5,145 bases of DNA, taken from the NCBI GenBank assembly GCA_031278315.1, contig JAITKS010000189.1, forward strand, positions 1 through 5,145, given 5' to 3'. Both the position numbers and the translations under genes were made by a program. Shown in pieces: positions 1 through 4,405 of this stretch. Origin of the DNA: Planctomycetaceae bacterium. Lineage in GTDB: Bacteria > Planctomycetota > Planctomycetia > Pirellulales > Thermoguttaceae. The notes under the pieces were generated by a model that did no database searches, had not been told where the DNA came from, and was given only the letters and a program-made list of their open reading frames with translations. Position 1 is the first letter of the stretch; the number at the start of each line of letters is the position of its first letter.

Positions 1-69
1 TGAATTGCTATTTGTCGTTTTTTGTCGGATTATTCACAATATCTGTTAACCGCGGATTTATTTCTTACC

Positions 70-161
70 GCCCTTTCAGGGCTGCCCGATTTGGAGGAGG
101 GCTTTTACCCGCCCCGAAGGGACGGGCGATTCAGTAAAAAATCCTGTTGCCCTTTCAGGGC
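70..161. repeat. Cluster of GC-rich palindromes (REP-like)
   Basis: Two identical copies of gccctttcagggc lie at 70-82 and 149-161; each can fold as a 5-bp stem with a 3-nt loop. Between them are two further potential hairpins: gccc (84-87) with gggc (99-102), and cgccc (110-114) with gggcg (124-128). The 9-mer gggcgattc occurs at 124-132 and again at 158-166. A reverse-oriented partial copy of the palindrome, gccctgaaaggg, sits at 4084-4095. The GC-richness contrasts with the AT-rich surroundings. The arrangement resembles REP-type intergenic palindromes; function is unknown and no transposase is nearby. Confidence 0.7.
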
Positions 162-255
162 GATTCTAGTTTTATACGTGAACGGTCACCTTTTTCGTTA
201 CAAAAAATAATACCGAATTTTAAAGGACAATGAGTATATATTATCCAAATCATAT

Positions 256-293
256 TTCTCTGTGTTCTCTGTGTTCTCTGTGGTTAATAAAAA
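256..293 (+). repeat. 9-bp tandem repeat, ttctctgtg x3, with A-rich tail
   Basis: Three perfect copies of ttctctgtg at 256-264, 265-273 and 274-282 are followed by gttaataaaaa. The same block, with the third unit changed to tcctctgtg and the same gttaataaaaa tail, recurs in the same orientation at 4229-4268. Because the unit is 9 bp, it stays in frame on both strands and gives spurious repetitive peptides (an N-T-E pattern on the minus strand). This is a dispersed intergenic repeat, not a gene. Confidence 0.85.
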
Positions 294-303
294 CAAAACT
301 AAA

Positions 304-331
304 GATGCGGTCGAGACGCCTGCGATCCCGC
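304..331. repeat. GC-rich motif, probable dispersed repeat
   Basis: The segment runs from gatgcggtcgag to gcctgcgatcccgc and is strikingly GC-rich between A/T-rich flanks. The outer bases gcgg (307-310) and cccgc (327-331) can pair weakly. From memory, motifs of the type cctgcgatcccgc are scattered between genes in several environmental bacterial genomes, but only one copy is present here, so calling it a repeat is inference. Confidence 0.35.
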
Positions 332-384
332 AAAAAAATAAATTATTCAACTGATATATTACATATTTTGTAAAAGTCTGACTA

Positions 385-1527
385 TTATAATCTGGCGACA
401 CTTATTGGGTTTAATTGTCTTATAATTCTTTTGTCCTCTAACGAACAAAGAGCTGCAAGCACTTGCGTTGTTGAAAAACCTGTTGCTGCAACTATCGAGT
501 CAAGCGAAGAAGATGTTTTATTAACATGACTCAATACTTCACGCTCAATTTCATTTAAAACGATCTCATTAGGATGCGTGATTGAGTCTGCTGCGTCTAA
601 CAACGATATTGGTTTTCGCATTGGTCCTAACACGTTTAAAATATCATCGACAGATTCAAGAAGATATGCGCCGTCGCGAATTAGCTGATTACAACCTCTT
701 GATAATTCAGATTCTATCGATCCTGGAATTGCAAAAATATCTTTTCCTTGTTCGTTTGCTAATCTTGCAGAAATCATTGCGCCGCTTTTTAATGGTGCTT
801 CAACTACGACAATTCCTAAAGCAAGTCCGCAAACAATACGATTTCGTTGCGGAAAAGTCCATTTAGTTGCTCTCGCCGACGGTGCATACTCGCTTACGAT
901 CGCTCCGCCTGAATCTACAATTTGATTTGCTAATGCGATATGTTCAGTAGGATATACTTGTAATAATCCGCTTCCCAACACTGCGATAGTTCGCCCGCCG
1001 GCTTTAAGTACCGCTCTGTGTGCGTGACCATCAACTCCAATTGCAAGACCGCTAATTATTGTAAATCCCGCTTTAGCAATTGCCGTTGCAAGCCGATATG
1101 TCTGCCGCTCCCCATAAGACGAAATACGACGCGTTCCAACTACCGCTATCGAGAATGAATCTTTCGGCAATAAAGTACCGCGAACATAAAGTAACGGAGG
1201 CGGATCCGGAATAGTTTTAAGCTGTTCAGGATAACGGTCTCCATAGATCGGAATAATGTCAATCGACTTTCGATGACAAAGTTCTGTTATTACTGTCGGA
1301 TCAATTAATTCACGCGCAGTTAGAATTTTTGTAACCGTGTTTGATTTGAGAAAATCAAACTGCTCAAATTCACTTTTCGACGCATTTAATATCATAGTCG
1401 AACTGCCGAAATGTTTGATAAGACGATGATAAGTCAACGATCCAATTCCTTCAACTTGCGAAAGAATTATATCATCAAACAACGAGTTAATTACTTTAGA
1501 ATCATTAGATTTGTTATTTTCTGTCAT
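385..1527 (-). CDS. dprA: DNA-processing protein DprA (DNA protecting protein, Smf family)
   Basis: The 380-residue product has full family length. DprA is a cytosolic protein that binds incoming single-stranded DNA during natural transformation, protects it and loads RecA onto it; it also occurs in species not known to be competent. Residues about 18-62 (SQVEGIGSLTYHRLIKHFGS) form the helix-hairpin-helix-like N-terminal part. The Rossmann-like core spans about 90-300, with AVVGTRRISSYG (128-139), SGLAIGVDGHAH (159-170), LGSGLLQVYP (184-193), FPQRNRIVCGLA (225-236), EAPLKSGAMISARLA (243-257), IFAIPGS (264-270) and the NQLIRDGA segment (280-287). Residues about 320-372 match the C-terminal winged-helix domain common in this family. 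The ATG at 1525-1527 is the first after an in-frame stop at 1555-1557, but no Shine-Dalgarno sequence precedes it. It lies 182 bp downstream of the ketosynthase-like gene on the same strand. The frame is intact and all core motifs are present. Identity is secure; role in actual competence is unknown. Confidence 0.96.
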   Translation of the reverse strand: MTENNKSNDSKVINSLFDDIILSQVEGIGSLTYHRLIKHFGSSTMILNASKSEFEQFDFLKSNTVTKILTARELIDPTVITELCHRKSIDIIPIYGDRYPEQLKTIPDPPPLLYVRGTLLPKDSFSIAVVGTRRISSYGERQTYRLATAIAKAGFTIISGLAIGVDGHAHRAVLKAGGRTIAVLGSGLLQVYPTEHIALANQIVDSGGAIVSEYAPSARATKWTFPQRNRIVCGLALGIVVVEAPLKSGAMISARLANEQGKDIFAIPGSIESELSRGCNQLIRDGAYLLESVDDILNVLGPMRKPISLLDAADSITHPNEIVLNEIEREVLSHVNKTSSSLDSIVAATGFSTTQVLAALCSLEDKRIIRQLNPISVARL

Positions 1528-1547
1528 AATATTGAAAAGATAAAAGA

Positions 1548-1635
1548 TAATATCTCAGTGAAATATCTGTCCTGATATTAAAATTGTATTGCCCTAAAAT
1601 GATAATTAAGATTACTTGTAATATCTCAGTGAAAT
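1548..1635. repeat. Pair of 17-bp direct repeats upstream of dprA
   Basis: The 17-mer taatatctcagtgaaat occurs exactly at 1548-1564 and at 1619-1635, a start-to-start spacing of 71 bp (close to seven helical turns). Relative to dprA the copies lie about 21-37 and 92-108 bases before the start codon, which fits either a pair of regulator-binding sites or two copies of a dispersed repeat. Next to the first copy, aatatc (1549-1554) and gatatt (1574-1579) also form an inverted repeat. No other copy was seen in the window. Confidence 0.6.
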
Positions 1636-1661
1636 TTCCTAAAGGTTTTAAGGTTATTTAA

Positions 1662-1689
1662 AATTCATAATTCATAATTCGCAATTCGC
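1662..1689. repeat. 7-bp tandem repeat, (aattcat)2(aattcgc)2
   Basis: Four 7-bp units lie end to end: aattcat at 1662-1668 and 1669-1675, then aattcgc at 1676-1682 and 1683-1689. They sit about 20 bases beyond the stop codon of the ketosynthase-like gene, in the spacer before dprA. From memory, similar gaattatgaatt-type heptamer runs are scattered between genes in many environmental bacteria. There is no sign of a terminator hairpin here. Confidence 0.8.
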
Positions 1690-1709
1690 AAAAAGGTGAA
1701 AAGCAAAAA

Positions 1710-3104
1710 TTACTCTGATTTAACTAGTAAAGCTGAAGCATGTCCCTGCGGATTTATTGCGACTTTTATAAAAGAATTTCCGGGTGAATGTATGTTCGGA
1801 TCAGCAATCATAATCGGACATTCCGGATCCGGTGTTGAATAATTTATCGACGGAAAAAACTTTTGAGATTTAAGCGACATTATACTCGCAATTAACTCAA
1901 ACATTCCCGTTCCTGCGCCGGCATTTCCCCAAAATCCTTTTGCTGCAACGACAGGAATTGGTTCTTTTCTATTACCAAAAATATCATTGATCGCCATTGC
2001 TTCAGCTTTGTCTGAATCTCGGCTCCCCAATCCATGAGCGTTAATATGACCTACACGATCTAATGCGATTTCTTTGACAATTTCATTAATATTATCGATA
2101 TTATCGATATTGTTTTTGATATTTTTTCTACCTGCAAAATTTTCATCCCGCAATACTCCATAACGTAACACATCCAAAATTACAGTTCTTGTAACTTCAC
2201 GTTTATAATCTGTATTTTTTTCATTTCGGCGCATTTTACACGAGCCTGCAACAATTTCACACCAGATTTTTACACCGCGTTTTTCGGCATGTTCACGTTC
2301 TTCCAGCACAATTGCGGCGGCACCGTCCCCAAGCGTTGTACCATTACGATTCAAATCAAACGGACAACACACGGTGTTAGAAATCTCCTCATTAAGTAAC
2401 GCTGAAATTAACTTGCACGGATGCAGCCAACCTCCTGTCGTTCCGGCAATCATTACATCGGTTCGTCCCGACGCAATTATCGAAACGGATTCGCCGACAA
2501 CAGCACCAACCGACGCTTCCCGTAACGTTATCGAATTGCTAGGTCCATGAAAATTATTTAATATCGCAATATGACTCGCCGGCATATTCGGAAGATATTT
2601 TAATTGCCACAAAGGCTGCATTTTTGATAATCCGGCATTACCCCATCGCCGAAAATCAAATTGACTCGAAATACTATCAGATTCACGTTTTGCCGAATCA
2701 CTACACGCACGTATGGCATCTATTACATCTTCAACTGTTGTCAAAATGTAATCTGACCCAAACGAAATTCCGACACGCTCCGGCGATAATTGACCGACAA
2801 AAATCTCCGCATGATTCAAGGCATGAGAACTCGCTGCTACAGCCATTTGAATTTCACGAGACATCAATTTCAGTCCTTTCTTAATAGCTCTGCGCTGACT
2901 AGAATCGACAATTCCGAACTCATCAATATCTCCACAAAAAAAAGCCGGCGCAGCAACAGATAAAGGAAACCCCGAACACCGAAAAGGAACATACGGACGA
3001 ACTCCGCTCCGACCGGAATTTAACGATTCCCAAAAACCATCAACCGAAATCGATAACGGACTTATCACCCCGATTCCTGTTACTACTACCCGACGTCTTG
3101 ACAT
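1710..3104 (-). CDS. Beta-ketoacyl-ACP synthase-fold protein with altered active site (KAS/chain-length-factor-like)
   Basis: The 464-residue product has the FabF-type thiolase fold from the N-terminal RRVVVTGIGVISPLS (4-18) to the C-terminus. Such enzymes condense acyl and malonyl thioesters on acyl carrier protein in fatty acid or polyketide synthesis. Conserved landmarks are GPSNSI (187-192), DVMIAG (216-221), PFDLNRNGTTLGDGAAAIVLEE (from 248), INAHG (354-358) and AAKGFWGNAGAGTG (387-400). By motif alignment the nucleophilic Cys is Glu196 (ITLREASVG), the first His is kept (His357), the second His is Asn394 and the usual GFGG loop near the C-terminus is NPQGHA (451-456). Normal condensing activity is therefore unlikely. 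A decarboxylating or chain-length-factor-like partner role is possible, but no partner ketosynthase or ACP gene is in the window. From memory, planctomycetes carry proteins with this pattern. The ATG at 3102-3104 fits the family N-terminus; only a weak purine stretch (agagaaac, minus strand, 3113-3120) precedes it. An in-frame 9-bp repeat encodes an Asn/Ile/Asp-rich insert near 331-340. Confidence 0.9.
   Translation of the reverse strand: MSRRRVVVTGIGVISPLSISVDGFWESLNSGRSGVRPYVPFRCSGFPLSVAAPAFFCGDIDEFGIVDSSQRRAIKKGLKLMSREIQMAVAASSHALNHAEIFVGQLSPERVGISFGSDYILTTVEDVIDAIRACSDSAKRESDSISSQFDFRRWGNAGLSKMQPLWQLKYLPNMPASHIAILNNFHGPSNSITLREASVGAVVGESVSIIASGRTDVMIAGTTGGWLHPCKLISALLNEEISNTVCCPFDLNRNGTTLGDGAAAIVLEEREHAEKRGVKIWCEIVAGSCKMRRNEKNTDYKREVTRTVILDVLRYGVLRDENFAGRKNIKNNIDNIDNINEIVKEIALDRVGHINAHGLGSRDSDKAEAMAINDIFGNRKEPIPVVAAKGFWGNAGAGTGMFELIASIMSLKSQKFFPSINYSTPDPECPIMIADPNIHSPGNSFIKVAINPQGHASALLVKSE
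2082..2117. repeat. In-frame 9-bp repeat inside the ketosynthase-like gene
   Basis: Two perfect units attatcgat lie at 2091-2099 and 2100-2108, flanked by degenerate units at 2082-2090 and 2109-2117. On the minus strand they encode the N-I-D-N-I-D-N-I-N run at about residues 332-340, between the ketosynthase core and the INAHG motif. The 9-bp period keeps the frame, so copy number could change without breaking the gene. Confidence 0.75.
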
Positions 3105-3620
3105 ACTTGTTTGTTTCTCTATTACGAAAATATATACAATTCACACATTAAATTCAGCGTTACAAAAAAATAACTTGAACTCATTCAAAACAATTTCTTA
3201 AATTTGTTTGCAAAATATACAAAATTTCTCAAAAAATGTAACCGCCTACTAACTATCTCAAAAAATACTCAAACAATAAACATAAAGAAGCAACTCAAAA
3301 AACAACTCAAACATAAACTGGGAAATTATACGTTAGTAACAAATAGATATCGCCATGATAACATCATAGATTTACATAAAAATTTATCGATTGCATTCAA
3401 AAAAAACGAATATAACAATTAAAATAATTTTAACAATTTTTCACGTAAATAATTTGTACTAAAATTTTGCCGGTTGAATTTTCAACCGCATTAAGAATGT
3501 ATAATAATAGAATAATCACCAACAATTCATTAGCTGCTCCGAGAAAATAGTAACCGATTAGTTTAAAATATTCCGCAGAGCTAACTGCATTAAGAGTAAA
3601 TTTCAAACCCAAATTGTCAA
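3105..3620. other. AT-rich stretch without a convincing gene
   Basis: This 516-bp stretch separates the minus-strand ketosynthase-like gene from the plus-strand genes and should contain promoters for both directions, though no strong -35/-10 pair stands out. A Lys/Asn/Gln-rich open frame at 3204-3422 (plus, 72 codons) has the composition of translated A-rich DNA and lacks a ribosome binding site. On the minus strand, 3430-3612 could encode a 60-residue hydrophobic peptide, with a membrane-like segment around ANELLVIILLLYIL, but only from a TTG start without a Shine-Dalgarno site. A small perfect hairpin lies at 3471-3488. Nothing else was recognised. Confidence 0.55.
3471..3488. other. Perfect 8-bp inverted repeat (hairpin)
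   Basis: The sequence cggttgaa (3471-3478), tt, ttcaaccg (3481-3488) forms an 8-bp stem with a two-base spacer. Neither strand shows a proper run of T directly after it, so it is a poor intrinsic terminator. It could be a protein-binding site or chance. Confidence 0.4.
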
Positions 3621-3965
3621 ATGAGATATTTTGTTACAAAAATTATTATAATCGTTTTTGCGGCAGTATTGACCGAAATTGATTTTCAAGATCAATTGAT
3701 TCTTTCCGCACAAGAAAAACATCGTCCGACACATTTTACGTATGTAAGACGAGCTGATTCTCAAACGGGCGACTACAAAGTAGTTGTAGTACCGGCTGTC
3801 GAACCGCGTCAGGCACGATTGGATGCTCAAACATATCATATCGGATGGGATGCTGTCGATGCATGGATGGGACAATCACGAGTAATGTTTTGCGTATTGC
3901 TGAAAAAACGGCCCCCATACATAAGAGGTACTCCGCCAATCGCAAGACCTATACCAAAAAAATAA
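3621..3965 (+). CDS. Possible small exported protein, function unknown
   Basis: This 114-residue frame is not recognised as any known family. The N-terminus (MRYFVTK, then the hydrophobic run IIIIVFAAVL at 8-17) looks like a signal peptide or membrane anchor, with a possible cleavage after LSA (28-30). The middle (residues 34-92) is mixed polar and hydrophobic with one Cys (91). The C-terminus is basic and proline-rich (KKRPPYIRGTPPIARPIPKK, 95-114). Its codon use (ccg, gca, gat, gtt, cga) resembles the neighbouring genes and it has the same orientation as the exported protein at 4406, which favours it over the overlapping minus-strand frames. Against it, there is no Shine-Dalgarno sequence before the ATG, no homologue I can name and the frame is short. 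It may be a real lineage-specific protein, a decayed gene or a chance frame. Confidence 0.5.
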   Translation: MRYFVTKIIIIVFAAVLTEIDFQDQLILSAQEKHRPTHFTYVRRADSQTGDYKVVVVPAVEPRQARLDAQTYHIGWDAVDAWMGQSRVMFCVLLKKRPPYIRGTPPIARPIPKK

Positions 3966-4083
3966 AACAAAAATATCAAAATAGACAGTTACAAAAAAAA
4001 ATTTTCACCGATACATTACCAAAATTTGTAATTTATACACTATTCATACTTGAAAATTTCGGTATTTGTTTTAAACAAAATCC

Positions 4084-4095
4084 GCCCTGAAAGGG
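4084..4095. repeat. Reverse-oriented copy of the gccctttcaggg palindrome
   Basis: The 12-mer gccctgaaaggg is the reverse complement of the ccctttcagggc core found at 71-82 and 150-161. The final base of the 13-mer is t instead of c, so the outer pair of the stem is lost. It marks the left edge of the repeat island at 4084-4268. Confidence 0.7.
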
Positions 4096-4128
4096 TAATC
4101 GGATATTGGCTCAATAATAGTAGTTAAT

Positions 4129-4174
4129 TGTCTGAACTATGATTTTTGTGATCTGTATGATTGAAATGATTTTT
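4129..4174 (-). repeat. Degenerate 8-9-bp repeat with atca cores
   Basis: Read on the minus strand this segment is a series of related units, approximately aaatcattt, caatcata, cagatcaca, aaaatcata and gttcagaca, each of the first four with an atca core at 8-9-base spacing. From memory this atcatacagatcacaaaa type of run is one of the short intergenic repeats shared by many unrelated environmental bacteria. It codes for nothing evident. Confidence 0.55.
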
Positions 4175-4176
4175 TT

Positions 4177-4208
4177 CAACACGAAACACACGAAATTACA
4201 CAAAAAAT
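4177..4208. repeat. 9-bp tandem repeat, acacgaaa type
   Basis: Units acacgaaac (4179-4187), acacgaaat (4188-4196) and acacaaaaa (4198-4206) follow each other with one extra base before the third. This block lies between the atca-type repeat and the ttctctgtg repeat and shares their 9-bp unit length. Confidence 0.7.
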
Positions 4209-4228
4209 CTAAAATTACAAAATCTTCT

Positions 4229-4268
4229 TTCTCTGTGTTCTCTGTGTCCTCTGTGGTTAATAAAAAAA
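4229..4268 (+). repeat. 9-bp tandem repeat, ttctctgtg type, second copy
   Basis: Two perfect ttctctgtg units (4229-4237, 4238-4246) and a variant tcctctgtg (4247-4255) are followed by gttaataaaaaaa. Unit, copy number, tail and orientation match the block at 256-293 about 4 kb away, so this is a dispersed composite element, not simple local slippage. Confidence 0.85.
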
Positions 4269-4304
4269 TTATCATATTGTAATTTTGAAATTTCGTACTA
4301 GACT

Positions 4305-4334
4305 TTGTCTCACAATTGACGGAACGATTCTAAT
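4305..4334 (+). promoter_or_regulatory. Candidate sigma-70-type promoter for the gene at 4406
   Basis: TTGTCT (4305-4310) and TCTAAT (4329-4334) are separated by 18 bases, matching the consensus at 4 of 6 and 5 of 6 positions. This would leave a leader of about 65 bases before the ATG. The AT-rich setting makes chance matches common, so this is only a candidate. Confidence 0.3.
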
Positions 4335-4350
4335 TTGTCAATTTTAGAAT
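4314..4350 (+). promoter_or_regulatory. Two interlocked 7-bp inverted repeats in the promoter/leader region
   Basis: The arms aattgac (4314-4320) and gtcaatt (4337-4343) are complementary, and so are attctaa (4327-4333) and ttagaat (4344-4350). The two pairs interleave, so they cannot easily form together: there is no base between the third and fourth arms, which argues against a pseudoknot. They could be alternative hairpins or overlapping operator sites around the candidate promoter. Confidence 0.35.
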
Positions 4351-4392
4351 TTCTGTAACGATTATTAAATCTCTCAAACTAAAAACAATTTT

Positions 4393-4398
4393 AGGAGA
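4393..4398 (+). promoter_or_regulatory. Strong Shine-Dalgarno site
   Basis: AGGAGA lies with its AGGAG core eight bases before the ATG at 4406-4408. It is the only strong ribosome binding site in the window and fixes the start of the downstream secreted-protein gene. Confidence 0.85.
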
Positions 4399-4405
4399 AT
4401 TTTGT

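Larger units (their letters stand above)
1..384. other. Gene-free region with clustered short repeats
   Basis: No convincing gene is visible here. The two short open frames, one on each strand, run through palindromes and tandem repeats and have no ribosome binding site or recognisable protein. The stretch contains a run of GC-rich hairpins at 70-161, a three-unit 9-bp tandem repeat at 256-282 and a GC-rich motif at 304-331, all set in AT-rich sequence. It lies downstream of dprA. I see no classical terminator for dprA: on the minus strand the T run at about 332-338 comes before the GC-rich motif, not after it. The first 50 bases could be the tail of an upstream gene, but this cannot be supported. 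Confidence 0.7.
3966..4405. other. Intergenic region: repeat island followed by regulatory segment
   Basis: No gene is supported in these 440 bases. The first part (3966-4083) is plain AT-rich sequence. From 4084 to 4268 four distinct short repeat types are packed one after another: a reverse copy of the GC palindrome, a degenerate atca-type repeat, an acacgaaa-type repeat and the ttctctgtg repeat. From about 4300 to 4405 comes a likely promoter region with overlapping inverted repeats and the ribosome binding site of the gene at 4406. Confidence 0.7.

Noticed and set aside
1..49. Possible tail of an upstream plus-strand gene ending at a taa at 47-49
   Set aside because: Only about 15 codons are visible, with no recognisable motif, so it cannot be told from chance.
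22..210. 62-codon plus-strand open frame
   Set aside because: It runs through the GC-rich palindromes, has no ribosome binding site and its peptide is explained by the repeats.
70..293. CRISPR array
   Set aside because: The repeats are tandem or palindromic with no regular unique spacers, and no cas genes are present.
304..338. Intrinsic terminator for dprA
   Set aside because: On the minus strand the T run precedes the GC-rich segment, and the stem pairing is weak.
198..401. 67-codon minus-strand open frame with an N-T-E repeat
   Set aside because: The repetitive peptide is simply the translated 9-bp ttctctgtg array, which recurs at 4229 outside any gene.
582..866. 94-codon plus-strand frame
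   Set aside because: It lies entirely inside dprA on the opposite strand; the dprA motifs are unambiguous.
2624..2884. 86-codon plus-strand frame
   Set aside because: It is antisense to the ketosynthase-like gene, whose conserved fold motifs are clear.
3204..3422. 72-codon plus-strand frame rich in Lys, Asn and Gln
   Set aside because: The composition is what A-rich DNA gives by chance, with no ribosome binding site and no recognisable motif.
3430..3612. 60-residue hydrophobic minus-strand peptide
   Set aside because: It has only a TTG start and no Shine-Dalgarno site. The membrane-like segment is intriguing, but not enough to call a gene.
3603..3945. Two overlapping minus-strand frames opposite the 3621-3965 ORF
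   Set aside because: They look like shadows: irregular composition, no start signals, and the plus-strand frame has more gene-like codon use and an export-like N-terminus.
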